A stretch of 64,000 nucleotides of DNA from Hahellaceae bacterium (GTDB lineage Bacteria > Pseudomonadota > Gammaproteobacteria > Pseudomonadales > Oleiphilaceae): the NCBI GenBank assembly GCA_016744695.1, contig JADGDV010000017.1, positions 1 through 64,000 of the forward strand, read 5' to 3'. Below the pieces are notes generated by a model. That model had not been told where the DNA came from. It ran no database searches and worked only from the letters and a program-made list of their open reading frames with translations. Within the stretch, counting starts at the first letter, position 1. The number at the start of each line of letters is the position of its first letter. The position numbers were made by a program, and so were the translations under genes. Below are positions 19,401-30,434 of the stretch, in pieces.

Positions 19401-20625
19401 TGAAAGAGAGTGGTACAAGCTTCCGTACGGTGCTGTTATTACCACTAAAGATAGTGACCAGGTTGAAGCAGGAGCAATTGTTGCTAAGTGGGATCCGCAT
19501 ACACACCCAATCATTACTGAAATTGAAGGTTTTGTTAAATTTGTTGGCATGGAAGAGGGTATTACAATTAAGACCCAAACCGACGAGCTAACAGGTCTTT
19601 CAAGTGTTCAGGTACTTGATGCGAAAGAGCGTCCTGCAGCAGGTAAGGATATTCGACCAATGATTCAATTGGTTGATGCTGAAGGCAATGAGTTGAAGCT
19701 TCCTATAAATGATGCGCCAGCTCAATATTTTATGCCGCCTAATGCTTTGCTAAGCCATCGTGATGGTGGGACGGTTGATAAGGGTGATATTATTGCCCGA
19801 ATTCCACAAGAGTCTTCTAAAACTCGAGATATTACCGGTGGTCTACCAAGAGTTGCTGACTTATTTGAGGCACGTAAACCTAAAGAGCCGTCTATTCTTG
19901 CTGAGATCAGTGGAGTGGTTAGCTTTGGTAAGGAAACTAAAGGTAAGAAGCGTTTAGTTATTACTCCAGTTGATGGAAGTGATCCTTATGAGGTGTTGAT
20001 CCACAAGCATCGTCAAATGAACGTATTTGAGGGTGAGCAGGTTGAGAAGGGTGAAGTTGTATCTGATGGCCCATCTAACCCGCATGATATCCTGCGTCTT
20101 CTAGGTGTTGTTGAGCTAACAAGATATATCACCAATGAAATTCAAGATGTTTACCGCTTACAGGGCGTAATAATAAACGATAAGCACATCGAAGTTATTG
20201 TTCGCCAGATGTTACGTAAGGTTGATATACATGATTCTGGTGACACTGATTTGATCAAAGGTGATCAGGTTGAGTACGTTAGGTGTCTCGAGGCCAATGA
20301 AAAAGCCTTGGCTGACGATAAAATGCCTGCCCGTACCGAGCGTATGCTGCTAGGTATTACTAAGGCATCACTTGCAACAGAGTCGTTTATTTCTGCTGCG
20401 TCATTCCAGGAAACAACGCGTGTGTTAACTGAGGGTGCGGTAACAGGTAAACGTGATTATTTACGTGGACTTAAAGAAAACGTGGTTGTTGGGCGTCTTA
20501 TTCCTGCAGGTACAGGTTTGACTTACCATGCAGAGCGTAAGAAACGTAAGATGGCTAAGCCAGATGATATTGGTGTAAGTGCTGCAGATGTTGTAGAAGC
20601 ATTGAGTGCAGAACTTAATAAATAG
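16429..20625 (+). CDS. rpoC: RNA polymerase beta' subunit
   Basis: Catalytic pincer of RNA polymerase; chelates the active-site magnesium. The product is 1398 residues starting [10 protein letters not shown] at ATG 16429, behind GGAG. It has the N-terminal zinc site [20 protein letters not shown], the catalytic [12 protein letters not shown] with N458, D460, D462 and D464 (identical numbering to E. coli), and the second zinc site ([13 protein letters not shown] region). It also has trigger-loop sequence [11 protein letters not shown] and the C-terminal omega-contact region. It is intact. Confidence 0.99.
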   Translation: MKDLLNLLKNQSHNKEFDSIRIGLASPEMIRSWSYGEVKKPETINYRTFKPERDGLFCAKIFGPIKDYECLCGKYKRLKHRGVICEKCGVEVALASVRRDRMGHIELASPVAHIWFLKSLPSRIGMLLDMTLRDIERVLYFESFIVIDPGMTTLEAGQLLTDEQYYEALEEFGDEFDAKMGAEAVQALLKGIDLEGEISQLREEIPATSSETKIKKLSKRLKLLEAFFNSGNNPEWMVLKVLPVLPPDLRPLVPLDGGRFATSDLNDLYRRVINRNNRLKRLLELSAPDIIVRNEKRMLQEAVDALLDNGRRGRAITGSNKRPLKSLADMIKGKQGRFRQNLLGKRVDYSGRSVIVVGPSLRLHQCGLPKKMALELFKPFIFSKLEHRGLATTIKAAKKMVERETPEVWDILAEVIREHPVMLNRAPTLHRLGIQAFEPVLIEGKAIQLHPLVCAAYNADFDGDQMAVHVPLTLEAQLEARALMMSTNNILSPANGEPIIVPSQDVVLGLYYMTREKINVKGEGMVFSDLKEAHRAYSGDQVHLQAKVKIRVDEVEIDDQGEKTTTRSIVDTTVGRALLFDILPDGLPYSLVNQNMTKKAISKLINTSYRKCGLKESVIFADQLMYLGFRQATLSGASIGVNDFVIPDEKVEIIDASTAEVKEIESQFASGLLTQGEKYNKVIDIWSRANDKVAKAMMDTLGKETVIDRDGNEVHQDSFNSVYMMADSGARGSAAQIRQLAGMRGLMAKPDGSIIETPITANFREGLNVLQYFISTHGARKGLADTALKTANSGYLTRRLVDVAQDLVVTEVDCGTAEGLLMTPMIEGGDVVVALGDRVLGRVTAQDAFAPGDKENAVLPIGTFLDEANIAVLEAAGVDEIWVRSAITCETRYGVCSNCYGRDLARGHIVNAGEAVGVIAAQSIGEPGTQLTMRTFHIGGAASRSSAADSIQVKHGGKVRLHNMKSIERKDGHLVVASRSSALAIADDHGREREWYKLPYGAVITTKDSDQVEAGAIVAKWDPHTHPIITEIEGFVKFVGMEEGITIKTQTDELTGLSSVQVLDAKERPAAGKDIRPMIQLVDAEGNELKLPINDAPAQYFMPPNALLSHRDGGTVDKGDIIARIPQESSKTRDITGGLPRVADLFEARKPKEPSILAEISGVVSFGKETKGKKRLVITPVDGSDPYEVLIHKHRQMNVFEGEQVEKGEVVSDGPSNPHDILRLLGVVELTRYITNEIQDVYRLQGVIINDKHIEVIVRQMLRKVDIHDSGDTDLIKGDQVEYVRCLEANEKALADDKMPARTERMLLGITKASLATESFISAASFQETTRVLTEGAVTGKRDYLRGLKENVVVGRLIPAGTGLTYHAERKKRKMAKPDDIGVSAADVVEALSAELNK

Positions 20626-20631
20626 CCAATA

Positions 20632-20710
20632 TTTAAGAGATACCATTGCGGTATCTCTTAAAAAATACATATTAAGGCCGCTGTTTGTATAAAAATACAT
20701 CAGCGGCCTT
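20632..20710 (+). promoter_or_regulatory. Two successive perfect hairpins between rpoC and rpsL
   Basis: The first is a 13-pair stem (20632-20644 with 20650-20662), the second a 10-pair stem AAGGCCGCTG/CAGCGGCCTT (20674-20683 with 20701-20710), extended by inner TGTAT/ATACA. Neither is followed by a T-tract on the plus strand, so neither is a classical rho-independent terminator. They may be processing sites, stabilisers or an unusual transcription boundary. Confidence 0.55.
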
Positions 20711-20737
20711 GACTATGTTGAAGGGCGTGATTAGACT
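20709..20737 (+). promoter_or_regulatory. rpsL: Candidate promoter of the str operon
   Basis: TTGACT (20709-20714), 17 bases, then TAGACT (20732-20737), 65 bases before rpsL. The -35 is strong and the -10 moderate (4 of 6). It begins at the end of the second hairpin, and a promoter for rpsL-rpsG-fusA-tuf is expected at this position. Confidence 0.45.
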
Positions 20738-20801
20738 TGCGACCCTTAACTTAATGCCCTATTAGGGTTTGTTGTTTATTTACTAATTGGAGTTTGCTTT
20801 T

Positions 20802-21176
20802 ATGGCAACTATTAATCAGTTGGTACGTAAGCCTCGTAAGCGTCAAGTTACTAAGAGTGATGTTCCCGCGTTGAAGGCTTGTCCTCAGCGTCGTGGAGTG
20901 TGTACTCGTGTTTACACAACTACACCGAAGAAGCCTAACTCGGCTTTGCGTAAAGTTTGTCGTGTACGTTTGACTAGCGGTTTTGAGGTTACATCGTACA
21001 TCGGTGGTGAAGGTCACAACTTGCAAGAGCACAGTGTTGTTCTTATTCGTGGTGGTCGTGTAAAAGACTTGCCTGGTGTTCGTTACCACACAGTTCGTGG
21101 TAGCTTGGATACTTCAGGTGTTGCTGACAGAAAGCAAGGTCGATCTAAGTACGGTACTAAGCGTCCTAAAGGTTAG
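20802..21176 (+). CDS. rpsL: 30S ribosomal protein S12
   Basis: Interface protein at the decoding centre, controlling accuracy. The 124-residue product begins [13 protein letters not shown] and contains the signature [11 protein letters not shown], with the conserved lysine of that loop and the later PGVRYH segment. I chose ATG 20802, the family start, with TTGGAG upstream. Confidence 0.99.
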   Translation: MATINQLVRKPRKRQVTKSDVPALKACPQRRGVCTRVYTTTPKKPNSALRKVCRVRLTSGFEVTSYIGGEGHNLQEHSVVLIRGGRVKDLPGVRYHTVRGSLDTSGVADRKQGRSKYGTKRPKG

Positions 21177-21201
21177 ATCCTTTAGTGTGTAGTATCTACC
21201 G

Positions 21202-21272
21202 CCTTAGAATGACTTGTCATTCTTAGGATAAGAGTAAGGTCGGGTGGGATGATTATTCCCGTACCCGGACGA
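21202..21272 (+). promoter_or_regulatory. Structured rpsL-rpsG spacer, candidate S7 feedback site
   Basis: An 11-base-pair hairpin with one mismatch (21202-21212 with 21217-21227) is followed by a second stem built from GTCGGGT, GGGA, TCCC and ACCCGGAC (about 21239-21272). In E. coli, S7 binds the same spacer to repress str operon translation. The position agrees; the specific S7 fold has not been checked. Confidence 0.45.
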
Positions 21273-21295
21273 ACCTGAAGACCTGTTTTATATGA

Positions 21296-21775
<480 letters not shown>

Positions 21776-21829
21776 TTTTGTAGAGCACCTCTTGTTTCAA
21801 GGGGTGTTCAACTTACGAGGTTTAATTAA

Positions 21830-23923
21830 GTGGCACGTACTACTCCTATTAGTCGTTATCGTAATATCGGTATCTGCGCACACGTAGATGCTGGTAAAAC
21901 AACTACGACCGAAAGAGTCCTTTTCTACACCGGCATATCTCACAAGATTGGTGAGGTGCATGATGGTGCGGCAACAATGGACTGGATGGAGCAGGAGCAG
22001 GAGCGAGGTATTACGATTACTTCGGCTGCTACAACCTGTTTCTGGAGTGGTATGCAGCAGCAATTTGAACAGCATCGTGTAAATATTATTGATACGCCGG
22101 GGCACGTTGACTTCACTATTGAAGTTGAGCGGTCGTTGCGTGTACTTGATGGTGCGGTTGTTGTGTTGTGTGGTTCTTCTGGTGTTCAGCCTCAGACAGA
22201 GACTGTCTGGCGTCAAGCAAACAAGTACGAGGTTCCTCGTATGGTGTTTGTGAACAAGATGGATCGTGCGGGTGCTGACTTTGAAATGGTTGTTGACCAG
22301 TTGCGCGAGCGTTTAGGTGCAAACCCTGTTCCTCTTCAGATGACTATTGGTGCTGAAGAAGATTTTAAGGGGGTGATTGACCTTATTAAAATGAAGGCAA
22401 TCATCTGGAATGAAGAAGATAAAGGGGCAACCTTTGAATACGGAGAAATTCCAGTAGAGCTTCAAGATAAATGCAATGAAATGCATGAGTATCTTGTAGA
22501 GTCTGCAGCAGAAGCAACTGACGAGATGATGGAAAAGTATCTCGAAGGTGAAGTGCTTACTGAGGATGAAATCAAGTCGGGGATTCGTAAGCGTACGCTC
22601 GCTAATGAAATTATTCCTGTTATTGGTGGTTCTGCGTTCAAAAATAAGGGTGTTCAGGCGATGCTTGATGCGGTAATTGAGTACTTGCCGTCGCCAACAG
22701 AAGTTAAAGCAATTGAAGGTCTACTTGATGATGACTCATCGGCAACGCGAAATGCGGGTGATGATGAGCCTTTTTCAGCGTTGGCTTTCAAAATTGCAAC
22801 CGACCCGTTTGTAGGTACATTAACATTCTTCCGTGTTTACTCAGGTGTTCTTGAGTCTGGTAGTGCGGTTCTTAATTCGGTTAAGAGTAAAAAAGAGCGT
22901 GTTGGTCGTATGGTGCAGATGCACGCAAATAGTCGTGAAGAAATTAAAGAGGTTCGAGCGGGTGATATTGCTGCGGCAATTGGCCTTAAGGATGTAACTA
23001 CAGGAGATACTCTTTGCTCAATTGATGCGCCTATCATATTGGAGCGAATGGAGTTTCCTGAGCCGGTTATATCTGTAGCTGTAGAACCTAGAACTCAACC
23101 AGATCAAGAGAAAATGGGTGTTGCGCTAGGCAAGCTTGCACAGGAAGATCCGTCTTTCCGTGTTAAGACTGACGAAGAAACAGGGCAGACTATTATTTCT
23201 GGGATGGGTGAGCTTCACCTTGATATTATCGTTGATCGAATGCGTCGAGAGTTTGGTGTCGAGGCAAATATAGGTAAACCACAGGTTGCCTATCGTGAGG
23301 CGATTCGTAATGCTTGCGAAATCGAAGGGAAGTTTGTTCGTCAGTCTGGTGGTCGTGGTCAGTATGGACACGTCTGGATTAAGTTCGAGCCCCTTGAAGA
23401 GGGTGAGGAAGGTCTTGAGTTTATAAATGAAATCGTTGGTGGGTCCGTCCCTAAAGAGTATATTCCTGCCGTTCAGAAAGGTATTTCTGAGCAAATGCAA
23501 AATGGCATTATTGCGGGTTATCCTTTATTGGGCCTAAGAGCGACATTGTATGATGGGTCTTTTCATGATGTAGATTCTAATGAAATGGCCTTTAAAATTG
23601 CAGGAAGTATGGCAACAAAAAAACTGACCCAAAGTGGTGGTGCAGTGTTGCTTGAGCCTGTTATGAAGGTTGAGGTCGTCACACCCGAAGCAAATATGGG
23701 TGATGTAGTCGGTGATCTCAATCGTCGTCGAGGTTTGATTCAGGGTATGAGTGATTGCTCAGCCGGTAAGGTTGTTGATGCAGAGGTGCCGCTGTCAGAA
23801 ATGTTCGGCTATGCGACAGATTTGCGGTCGGCTACTCAGGGTCGCGCGACCTATACAATGGAGTTTTTGACTTACTCAGAAGCTCCGAACAATATTGCGG
23901 AAGCAATTATTAATAAGTCTTAA
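21830..23923 (+). CDS. fusA: Elongation factor G
   Basis: GTPase that drives translocation of tRNA-mRNA and, with RRF, ribosome recycling. The product is 697 residues from GTG 21830 (GAGGTTTAATTAA upstream). It has the G1 motif [10 protein letters not shown], switch sequence [11 protein letters not shown]3 DTPGHVDF and G4 NKMDR, followed by domains II-V. It is a standard-length single-copy str operon EF-G, with no duplicated or truncated domains. Confidence 0.99.
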   Translation: MARTTPISRYRNIGICAHVDAGKTTTTERVLFYTGISHKIGEVHDGAATMDWMEQEQERGITITSAATTCFWSGMQQQFEQHRVNIIDTPGHVDFTIEVERSLRVLDGAVVVLCGSSGVQPQTETVWRQANKYEVPRMVFVNKMDRAGADFEMVVDQLRERLGANPVPLQMTIGAEEDFKGVIDLIKMKAIIWNEEDKGATFEYGEIPVELQDKCNEMHEYLVESAAEATDEMMEKYLEGEVLTEDEIKSGIRKRTLANEIIPVIGGSAFKNKGVQAMLDAVIEYLPSPTEVKAIEGLLDDDSSATRNAGDDEPFSALAFKIATDPFVGTLTFFRVYSGVLESGSAVLNSVKSKKERVGRMVQMHANSREEIKEVRAGDIAAAIGLKDVTTGDTLCSIDAPIILERMEFPEPVISVAVEPRTQPDQEKMGVALGKLAQEDPSFRVKTDEETGQTIISGMGELHLDIIVDRMRREFGVEANIGKPQVAYREAIRNACEIEGKFVRQSGGRGQYGHVWIKFEPLEEGEEGLEFINEIVGGSVPKEYIPAVQKGISEQMQNGIIAGYPLLGLRATLYDGSFHDVDSNEMAFKIAGSMATKKLTQSGGAVLLEPVMKVEVVTPEANMGDVVGDLNRRRGLIQGMSDCSAGKVVDAEVPLSEMFGYATDLRSATQGRATYTMEFLTYSEAPNNIAEAIINKS

Positions 23924-23956
23924 TATTGTTATCTTAGAAAATTACGAGGTGTTATC

Positions 23957-25180
23957 GTGGCTAAAGAAAAATTTGAACGTAATAAACCGCACGTAAACGT
24001 TGGAACTATTGGTCACGTTGACCATGGTAAGACTACTTTGACTGCTGCTCTAACTCGCGTATGTGCTGAGGTTTGGGGTGGTGAAATGGTTGCATTTGAT
24101 GGTATCGATAATGCGCCAGAAGAAAGAGAGCGTGGCATCACTATTGCAACGTCTCACGTTGAGTATGACTCTCCTGCTCGTCACTATGCGCACGTTGACT
24201 GCCCAGGGCACGCCGACTACGTTAAAAACATGATTACTGGTGCTGCTCAGATGGACGGCGCTATTCTTGTTTGTGGTGCGACTGATGGCCCTATGCCTCA
24301 GACACGTGAGCATATCTTGCTTTCACGTCAGGTTGGTGTTCCGTTCGTTGTTGTATTCTTAAATAAGGCTGACCTACTTGCAGAAGATTGCGGTGGTGTT
24401 GGAACTGAAGAATATGATGAGATGCTAGAATTGGTAGAGATGGAGCTTCGTGAGTTGCTTGATCAGTACGAATTCCCTGGAGACGACACTCCGATCATCG
24501 CAGGTTCTGCTCTAATGGCATTGAACGGCGAAGATGAGCATGAGTTAGGTACTACCGCTGTTAAGAAGCTAGTTGAAACACTTGATTCTTATATTCCAGA
24601 GCCAGAGCGTGCTATTGATCAGCCGTTCCTTATGCCTGTTGAGGATGTTTTCTCAATTTCAGGTCGTGGTACTGTTGTAACGGGTCGTGTTGAGCGTGGT
24701 ATTGTTAAGGTTGGTGATGAGATTGAAATCATCGGTCTTAAGGCTACTGAGAAGTCAACTTGTACTGGTGTTGAGATGTTCCGTAAGCTGCTTGACGAAG
24801 GTCGTGCTGGCGAGAACGTAGGTGTTCTTTTACGTGGTACTAAGCGTGAAGATGTTGAGCGTGGTCAGGTTCTTGCTGTTCCTGGTTCGGTTAACCCTCA
24901 CACAACGTTTGAGGCTGAAGTGTATATCTTGAGCAAAGATGAAGGTGGTCGTCATACTCCATTCTTCAAAGGTTACCGTCCACAGTTTTACTTCCGTACT
25001 ACTGATGTGACAGGTGCTTGTGAATTACCAGAAGGTATCGAAATGGTAATGCCTGGTGATAACGTTCAGTTAGTTGCTACTTTGATCGCTCCTATTGCGA
25101 TGGAAGAAGGTTTACGCTTCGCGATTCGTGAAGGTGGCCGTACAGTAGGTGCTGGTGTTGTTGCTAAGATTATCGAATAA
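23957..25180 (+). CDS. tuf: Elongation factor Tu
   Basis: Carries aminoacyl-tRNA to the ribosome as a GTP complex. The product is 407 residues from GTG 23957. Motifs are [37 protein letters not shown] and NKAD. This is the only tuf in the window; the usual second copy near the tRNA-Trp gene is missing. A terminator follows, so str ends here and S10 has its own promoter. Confidence 0.99.
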   Translation: MAKEKFERNKPHVNVGTIGHVDHGKTTLTAALTRVCAEVWGGEMVAFDGIDNAPEERERGITIATSHVEYDSPARHYAHVDCPGHADYVKNMITGAAQMDGAILVCGATDGPMPQTREHILLSRQVGVPFVVVFLNKADLLAEDCGGVGTEEYDEMLELVEMELRELLDQYEFPGDDTPIIAGSALMALNGEDEHELGTTAVKKLVETLDSYIPEPERAIDQPFLMPVEDVFSISGRGTVVTGRVERGIVKVGDEIEIIGLKATEKSTCTGVEMFRKLLDEGRAGENVGVLLRGTKREDVERGQVLAVPGSVNPHTTFEAEVYILSKDEGGRHTPFFKGYRPQFYFRTTDVTGACELPEGIEMVMPGDNVQLVATLIAPIAMEEGLRFAIREGGRTVGAGVVAKIIE

Positions 25181-25197
25181 TCGATACTTTTTAGTAT

Positions 25198-25227
25198 AAA
25201 AAAGGGCTGCAAATGCAGCCCTTTTTG
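25198..25227 (+). terminator. Terminator after tuf
   Basis: GGGCTGC (25204-25210) pairs with GCAGCCC (25215-25221) across AAAT, flanked by A-rich sequence on the left and TTTTT on the right. Strong rho-independent form, ends the str operon. Confidence 0.9.
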
Positions 25228-25245
25228 TTTGTGTTTAAGCTAGGG

Positions 25246-25274
25246 TTGACACGGCTGGCTGTAAACCGTACAAT
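25246..25274 (+). promoter_or_regulatory. rpsJ: Promoter of the S10 operon
   Basis: A consensus TTGACA (25246-25251), 17 bases, then TACAAT (25269-25274), directly followed by the GC-rich discriminator GCGGCTCC. The predicted start is near 25281, leaving about 70 bases of leader. This is much shorter than the E. coli S10 leader that carries the L4 attenuator. Confidence 0.88.
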
Positions 25275-25350
25275 GCGGCTCCTTTTTATAAGGTATAGCT
25301 TAAATAACTAGATTATAATTGATCAAGTTTGGAACTGGAGTTCTGATCCA

Positions 25351-25662
25351 ATGCAAAGTCAAAAAATCAGAATCAGGCTTAAGGCTTTTGATTACCGCCT
25401 GATTGATCAGTCTACACAAGAAATCGTAGACACGGCAAAGAGAACGGGTGCGCAAGTGCGTGGTCCAATCCCTTTACCAACAAGAAAAGAGCGTTTTACT
25501 ATCTTGGTTTCACCGCATGTAAATAAAGATGCGCGAGATCAGTACGAAATTCGTACACATAAACGTTTATTAGATATTGTGGAACCTACTGAAAAGACAG
25601 TAGATGCACTTATGAAGCTTGATCTTGCTGCTGGCGTTGATGTCCAGATTAGTTTAGGTTAA
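25351..25662 (+). CDS. rpsJ: 30S ribosomal protein S10
   Basis: 30S head protein that also serves as NusE in antitermination complexes. The 103-residue product has [16 protein letters not shown] and the signature [31 protein letters not shown] segment. First gene of the S10 operon. GGAG lies 10 bases before the ATG. An unusual structured spacer separates it from rplC. Confidence 0.99.
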   Translation: MQSQKIRIRLKAFDYRLIDQSTQEIVDTAKRTGAQVRGPIPLPTRKERFTILVSPHVNKDARDQYEIRTHKRLLDIVEPTEKTVDALMKLDLAAGVDVQISLG

Positions 25663-25669
25663 ATTTCAG

Positions 25670-25735
25670 CCGGCGAAAGCCGGGTAAGTGTAACTACGAA
25701 AGTAGGGCCATAGAGGGTTCAAGCCCCGTACACTT
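25670..25735 (+). ncRNA. Structured RNA element in the rpsJ-rplC spacer
   Basis: The 85-base spacer is densely paired. CCGGC-GAAA-GCCGG (25670-25683) is a GNRA-tetraloop hairpin. AAGTGTA (25686-25692) pairs with TACACTT (25729-25735), enclosing CTAC-GAAA-GTAG (25694-25705) and a GGG/CCC hairpin with loop TTCAAG (25715-25726). The layout suggests a junction-type cis-regulatory RNA. A ribosomal protein leader replacing the missing upstream L4 site is one possibility (inference). Confidence 0.5.
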
Positions 25736-25747
25736 TTGAGGTGAAAA

Positions 25748-26386
25748 ATGGCAATTGGTTTGATCGGTCGTAAGGCTGGTATGACCCGTATCTTTACGGA
25801 TGAGGGTCAGTCTATCCCTGTGACGGTTATCGAAGTTGAAGGTAATCGAATCACTCAAGTTAAAACGAACGATGTAGATGGCTACCGTGCAGTTCAGGTA
25901 GCTTATGGTACACGTCGTGCGTCTCTTGTTACTAAAGCGGCAGCTGGGCATTATGCTAAGGCAAATGTTGAAGCTGGTCGTGGTTTGATGGAGTTTCGTC
26001 TTGAAGCAAGTGAAGGCGAAGATCTTAAAGCTGGTGACGAGTTTTCCGTATCTTCCTTTGAGGTTGGTCAGATCGTAGATGTGACTGGTACTTCAAAAGG
26101 TAAGGGTTTCCAAGGTGTAATCAAGCGCTGGAATTTCAGTATGCAAGATGCCACTCACGGTAACTCATTGTCTCATCGTGCTCCTGGGTCTATCGGTCAG
26201 TGTCAGACTCCCGGTCGCGTAATAAAAGGCAAGAAAATGGCGGGTCAGATGGGTAATGTGCAGTCTACTGTGCAAAACCTTGAGGTTGTGCGTGTTGATG
26301 AGGAGCGTGGTCTAATTTTAATTAGAGGTGCGGTTCCTGGTGCAACTGGTGTTGACGTAGTAGTCAAGCCTGCAATCAAGGCCTAA
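25748..26386 (+). CDS. rplC: 50S ribosomal protein L3
   Basis: Early-assembly 50S protein whose long loop reaches the peptidyl transferase centre. The 212-residue product has [10 protein letters not shown] at the start and the loop region [17 protein letters not shown] with [10 protein letters not shown]. Full length. Behind GAGGTG; second gene of S10. Confidence 0.98.
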   Translation: MAIGLIGRKAGMTRIFTDEGQSIPVTVIEVEGNRITQVKTNDVDGYRAVQVAYGTRRASLVTKAAAGHYAKANVEAGRGLMEFRLEASEGEDLKAGDEFSVSSFEVGQIVDVTGTSKGKGFQGVIKRWNFSMQDATHGNSLSHRAPGSIGQCQTPGRVIKGKKMAGQMGNVQSTVQNLEVVRVDEERGLILIRGAVPGATGVDVVVKPAIKA

Positions 26387-26397
26387 GGGGAGATACA

Positions 26398-27006
26398 ATG
26401 GAATTAACAATCACTGGTTCTGGCAAAGGTTCTGTATCTGTTTCAGATGAAACCTTCGCTAAAGAATATAATGAGTCCTTGGTTCATCAGGTCGTTACTG
26501 CTTATTTGGCAGGTGCTCGTCAGGGTACTCGTGCTCAAAAGACACGATCTGAAGTAAGAGGCGGTGGCAGAAAGCCGTGGCGTCAAAAGGGCACTGGTCG
26601 TGCTCGTGCAGGAACTATTCGTAGTCCTATTTGGCGTTCAGGTGGCGTTACTTTTGCTGCTAAGCCACAAGATCATAGTCAGAAAGTAAACAAAAAGATG
26701 TATCGTGCTGCACTCAGATCAATATTCTCTGAGTTGGTTCGTCAGGATCGTCTTGTTGTTGTTGAAAGTCTGGTAGTAGAAACACCTAAAACTAAGGCGT
26801 TTACCGCTCAGTTAAAAGATTTAGGTGTTGAAAACGCATTGATCGTCTCTGAAAACGTTGAAGAAAACTTGTATCTTGCTTCACGCAATATTCCAAGTGT
26901 AGATGTTCGTGACGTTGTCGGAGTTGATCCTGTAAGTCTAGTGGCGTATGAGAAGGTTCTAGTAACTGTATCTGCGCTTAAGAAGATTGAGGAGATGCTG
27001 GGATGA
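26398..27006 (+). CDS. rplD: 50S ribosomal protein L4
   Basis: Binds 23S domain I, lines the peptide exit tunnel, and represses the S10 operon in E. coli. The 202-residue product has the tunnel loop [20 protein letters not shown] and the C-terminal globular part. It overlaps rplW by four bases (ATGA), indicating translational coupling. Confidence 0.98.
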   Translation: MELTITGSGKGSVSVSDETFAKEYNESLVHQVVTAYLAGARQGTRAQKTRSEVRGGGRKPWRQKGTGRARAGTIRSPIWRSGGVTFAAKPQDHSQKVNKKMYRAALRSIFSELVRQDRLVVVESLVVETPKTKAFTAQLKDLGVENALIVSENVEENLYLASRNIPSVDVRDVVGVDPVSLVAYEKVLVTVSALKKIEEMLG

Positions 27007-27296
27007 ACGAAGAGCGTATTTATAAAGTATTGCTAGGTCCTCTTGTTTCTGAAAAAGCATCTCTGGCTGCTGAGTCTGGCCAAGTTGTTTTTCGTGTGGC
27101 AATCGACGCTACTAAGCCTGAAGTTAAAAAAGCGGTTGAAGCTCTTTTTGATGTGAAGGTTGAAGGTGTTCAGATTTCTGTACTAAAAGGCAAGACTAAG
27201 CGCACGGTTCGTGGTCTAGGTAAGCGTAAAGATACTAAAAAAGCTTATGTTAGATTAGCGGAAGGTCAGGAAATCGACTTTATGGATGTCGAGTAA
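27003..27296 (+). CDS. rplW: 50S ribosomal protein L23
   Basis: Located at the tunnel exit, docking site for trigger factor and SRP. The 97-residue product has [11 protein letters not shown] at the start and the basic extended loop [16 protein letters not shown]. Its ATG overlaps the rplD stop. Confidence 0.98.
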   Translation: MNEERIYKVLLGPLVSEKASLAAESGQVVFRVAIDATKPEVKKAVEALFDVKVEGVQISVLKGKTKRTVRGLGKRKDTKKAYVRLAEGQEIDFMDVE

Positions 27297-27311
27297 CAAA
27301 GGGGTCGTATT

Positions 27312-28139
27312 ATGCCAGTTGTAAAAACTAAACCAACGTCTCCCGGTCGTCGCCATGTAGTTAAGGTATATCATCCTGACCTACATAAGGGTGGACCTTA
27401 TGCGCCGTTGGTAGAAAAGAAAACTAAGTCTGGTGGCCGTAATAATAATGGTCGCATCACTACTCGTCATATCGGTGGTGGTCATAAGCAGCAGTATAGA
27501 ATCGTAGATTTTAAGCGGAACAAAGATGGTATTCCATCGGTAGTGGAGCGTATTGAATACGATCCAAACCGTTCTGCACATATTGCTCTGTTGAAGTATC
27601 TTGATGGTGAGAGACGTTACATTATCGCTCCTAAAGGTACTAAAGCAGGTGATGAGATTCGCTCAGGAGAAGATGCGCCTATTAAAGTAGGAAGTACTTT
27701 ACCAATGCGAAACATGCCTGTCGGTAGTGTTATTCATTGTATTGAGTTGAAGCCAGGTAAAGGTGCGCAGATTGCTCGTAGTGCCGGTACTTACGCTCAG
27801 TTGATTGCTCGTGAAGGTGCTTATGTTACCTTGCGCTTGCGTTCAGGTGAGATGCGTAAAGTATTGTCAGAGTGTCGTGCAACGCTGGGTGAAGTTTCAA
27901 ACAGTGAGCATAGCTTAAGACAGTTAGGTAAAGCGGGTGCATCACGCTGGCGTGGCGTAAGGCCAACAGTTCGTGGTGTTGTTATGAACCCAGTTGACCA
28001 TCCACATGGTGGTGGTGAAGGGAGAACCTCTGGCGGACGTCATCCAGTAACACCTTGGGGTGTGCCGACCAAAGGATATAAAACTCGCAAAAACAAACGT
28101 ACTGATAAGATGATAGTGCGTCGTCGATCGGCCAAGTAA
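27312..28139 (+). CDS. rplB: 50S ribosomal protein L2
   Basis: Core 50S protein near the peptidyl transferase centre, needed for subunit association. The 275-residue product has an N-terminal extension GRRHVVKV, the [17 protein letters not shown] block and the C-terminal [15 protein letters not shown] containing the conserved histidine. Standard length. Confidence 0.99.
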   Translation: MPVVKTKPTSPGRRHVVKVYHPDLHKGGPYAPLVEKKTKSGGRNNNGRITTRHIGGGHKQQYRIVDFKRNKDGIPSVVERIEYDPNRSAHIALLKYLDGERRYIIAPKGTKAGDEIRSGEDAPIKVGSTLPMRNMPVGSVIHCIELKPGKGAQIARSAGTYAQLIAREGAYVTLRLRSGEMRKVLSECRATLGEVSNSEHSLRQLGKAGASRWRGVRPTVRGVVMNPVDHPHGGGEGRTSGGRHPVTPWGVPTKGYKTRKNKRTDKMIVRRRSAK

Positions 28140-28161
28140 TTTACTACATGAGGATTACGCT

Positions 28162-28437
28162 GTGTCACGTTCTTTGAAGAAGGGTCCATTTATAGACCTG
28201 CATTTGTTAAAGAAGGTAGAAACAGCTTTGGAGAAAAAGGACAAGAAGCCAATTAAGACTTGGTCTCGTCGTTCTACAATTTTTCCAGAGATGATTGGTT
28301 TAACCATTGCTGTGCATAACGGACGTCAACACGTTCCTGTTTTTGTTACAGAAGATATGGTTGGCCATAAATTGGGCGAATTTGCTGCAACCCGCACATA
28401 TCGCGGACATGTTGCAGACAAGAAAGCTAAACGGTAG
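28162..28437 (+). CDS. rpsS: 30S ribosomal protein S19
   Basis: 30S head protein near the A site, paired with S13. The 91-residue product begins [15 protein letters not shown] and has [27 protein letters not shown] core. GTG start at 28162, with GAGGAT upstream. Confidence 0.98.
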   Translation: MSRSLKKGPFIDLHLLKKVETALEKKDKKPIKTWSRRSTIFPEMIGLTIAVHNGRQHVPVFVTEDMVGHKLGEFAATRTYRGHVADKKAKR

Positions 28438-28455
28438 ATCTGAGAGGTATTTGAG

Positions 28456-28788
28456 ATGGAAGTAGCCGCTAAATTAAAGGGTGCTAACCTATCTGCTCAG
28501 AAAGCGCGCTTGGTCGCAGACCAGGTTCGCGGAAAAGCCGTTGAGGAAGCCCTGAATATTTTAACGTTCAGCCCTAAAAAAGCTGCACATTTGATCAAGA
28601 AAGTGCTTGAGTCCGCAATTGCGAATGCAGAGCATAACGACGGTCTTGATGTTGATGATTTGAAGGTCTCTACCATCTTTGTTGATGAAGCGACTACAAT
28701 GAAGCGCATTAGACCTCGTGCGAAAGGTCGAGCTGATCGTATATTAAAACGCACTTGCCATATTACGGTTATGGTCGCTGATAACTAG
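28456..28788 (+). CDS. rplV: 50S ribosomal protein L22
   Basis: Contacts all 23S domains; its hairpin lines the exit tunnel opposite L4. The 110-residue product has [15 protein letters not shown] and the hairpin with [17 protein letters not shown]. Standard length, between rpsS and rpsC. Confidence 0.98.
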   Translation: MEVAAKLKGANLSAQKARLVADQVRGKAVEEALNILTFSPKKAAHLIKKVLESAIANAEHNDGLDVDDLKVSTIFVDEATTMKRIRPRAKGRADRILKRTCHITVMVADN

Positions 28789-28799
28789 GAGATACTCAG

Positions 28800-29492
28800 A
28801 TGGGTCAAAAAGTACATCCTACTGGTATCAGACTGGGTATTGTGAAAGACCACAACTCGATCTGGTATGCAGAGAAGGGAGATTATGCTGCAAACTTATT
28901 GAATGACATCGAGGTTCGTAATTTTTTAACTAAGAGCCTTGTTAAAGCATCAGTAAGTAAGATAGTAATTGAACGTCCTGCGCAAAACGCAAAAATTACT
29001 ATTCATACCGCCCGTCCAGGGATTGTTATCGGTAAGAAGGGTGAGGATGTTGATAAACTACGCAGAAAAATTAGTGAGATGATGGGTGTGCCAGTTCACA
29101 TCAACATCGAAGAGATCAGAAAACCTGATCTTGATGCAAAGTTGGTTGCAGCAAGTGTTGCTAACCAATTGGAGCGTCGAGTTATGTTCCGTCGTGCAAT
29201 GAAGCGAGCAGTTCAAAATGCTATGCGTCAGGGCGCTAAGGGAATAAAAATTCAGGTTGGTGGCCGCTTAGGTGGTGCTGAGATCGCACGTTCTGAATGG
29301 TATCGTGAGGGTCGTGTACCTTTGCATACATTGCGTGCCGATATTGATTACGCGACACACGAAGCATCAACTACCTATGGTATTATTGGTGTTAAAGTTT
29401 GGATCTTCAAAGGTGAGATTCTTGGTGGTATCGAACAGGTACGTGCCCAGAAAAATGCACCAAAGAAGAAAGCTTCCAAAGCTTCTAAGTAA
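28800..29492 (+). CDS. rpsC: 30S ribosomal protein S3
   Basis: Part of the mRNA entry channel and its helicase activity. The 230-residue product begins [17 protein letters not shown], carries a KH domain with [13 protein letters not shown], and has the C-terminal domain with [18 protein letters not shown]. Full length. Confidence 0.98.
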   Translation: MGQKVHPTGIRLGIVKDHNSIWYAEKGDYAANLLNDIEVRNFLTKSLVKASVSKIVIERPAQNAKITIHTARPGIVIGKKGEDVDKLRRKISEMMGVPVHINIEEIRKPDLDAKLVAASVANQLERRVMFRRAMKRAVQNAMRQGAKGIKIQVGGRLGGAEIARSEWYREGRVPLHTLRADIDYATHEASTTYGIIGVKVWIFKGEILGGIEQVRAQKNAPKKKASKASK

Positions 29493-29503
29493 GGTGCCAG
29501 AAT

Positions 29504-29917
29504 ATGTTGCAACCGAAACGTACCAAATTTCGTAAAATGCAAAAAGGCCGTAACCGCGGCCTGGCCCAGCGCGGAAGCAAAGTTAGCTTTGGTGAATTTG
29601 GCCTAAAGGCGACAGGCAGAGGTCGTATTACAGCGCGTCAGATTGAGGCAGCTCGTAGAACGATTTCACGTCAGGTTAAGCGTAGTGGTAAAATGTGGAT
29701 ACGTGTATTCCCAGATAAGCCAATTACACAAAAGCCTCTTGAAGTTCGTCAGGGTAAAGGTAAAGGTAATGTTGAATACTGGATTGCCCAGATTCAGCCA
29801 GGCCGTATGTTGTTTGAGATTGAAGGTGTTTCTGAAGAGTTAGCTCGAGAAGCATTTACTCTAGCTACAGCTAAGTTACCTGTTCCTACAACATTTGTTA
29901 CGAGGACAGTGATGTAA
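29504..29917 (+). CDS. rplP: 50S ribosomal protein L16
   Basis: Organises the A-site region of the 50S. The 137-residue product begins [19 protein letters not shown] and has [19 protein letters not shown], including the arginine-containing loop hydroxylated by RoxA/YcfD in E. coli. It shares one base with the start of rpmC (TAATG). Confidence 0.98.
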   Translation: MLQPKRTKFRKMQKGRNRGLAQRGSKVSFGEFGLKATGRGRITARQIEAARRTISRQVKRSGKMWIRVFPDKPITQKPLEVRQGKGKGNVEYWIAQIQPGRMLFEIEGVSEELAREAFTLATAKLPVPTTFVTRTVM

Positions 29918-30108
29918 TGAAAGCTAATGAATTGCGTGAAAAATCAGTTGAAGAACTGAACACAGAGTTGATGAGCTTGTTGAAAGAGCAGTTTAATTTA
30001 CGCATGCGTAAATCAACTGGTCAACTCAATCAGGGTCACCTACTCGGCAACGTTAGACGCGACATCGCTCGTGTGAAAACAGTGTTGAAACAAAAGGTAG
30101 GTAACTAA
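29917..30108 (+). CDS. rpmC: 50S ribosomal protein L29
   Basis: Small helical protein at the tunnel exit next to L23. The 63-residue product begins [18 protein letters not shown] and has the family signature of the second helix ([14 protein letters not shown]). Start overlaps the rplP stop. Confidence 0.97.
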   Translation: MKANELREKSVEELNTELMSLLKEQFNLRMRKSTGQLNQGHLLGNVRRDIARVKTVLKQKVGN

Positions 30109-30109
30109 A

Positions 30110-30376
30110 ATGACTGAAGCTGCATCTAATGCTCGTATATTAAGCGGTAAAGTCGTGAGTGATAAGATGGATAAGTCCATCACGGTTTTAGTTGAACGAC
30201 TCGTTAAACATCCGATGTATGGAAAATACGTTAAACGTTCAACTAAGCTCCATGCTCATGACGAAAATAATGAGTGTAACATCGGTGATACAGTCAGTAT
30301 CCAGGAATGTCGTCCTCTTTCTAAGACGAAATGCTGGAAGTTGATTGAGGTTGTCGAGAGTGTTTCCAAGGTATAA
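30110..30376 (+). CDS. rpsQ: 30S ribosomal protein S17
   Basis: OB-fold primary 16S-binding protein. The 88-residue product has [18 protein letters not shown] and [29 protein letters not shown] core. Last gene of the S10 unit, one base after the rpmC stop. Confidence 0.98.
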   Translation: MTEAASNARILSGKVVSDKMDKSITVLVERLVKHPMYGKYVKRSTKLHAHDENNECNIGDTVSIQECRPLSKTKCWKLIEVVESVSKV

Positions 30377-30378
30377 GT

Positions 30379-30411
30379 CACCCTTTCGAGGGTGCTTTAT
30401 CTAAAGGCACA
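30379..30411 (+). promoter_or_regulatory. UUCG hairpin between S10 and spc operons
   Basis: CACCCT (30379-30384) pairs perfectly with AGGGTG (30389-30394) across the ultrastable loop TTCG. The 3' arm end GTGC can instead pair in a second hairpin, GTGCTTT/AAAGGCAC (about 30392-30411). No strong T-tract follows. A boundary or regulatory switch between rpsQ and rplN is plausible. Confidence 0.45.
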
Positions 30412-30434
30412 TTAGTAAGTTTTGGAGAGAAGTC

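Noticed and set aside
25275..25350. E. coli-type L4 attenuator in the rpsJ leader
   Set aside because: The leader is about 70 bases without a hairpin plus T-run, so it cannot hold that structure.
25686..25735. An extra tRNA gene between rpsJ and rplC
   Set aside because: It has a 7-pair closing stem and a T-loop-like TTCAA, but lacks a proper D-arm, anticodon arm, 5-pair T-stem and CCA; better described as a cis-acting structured RNA.
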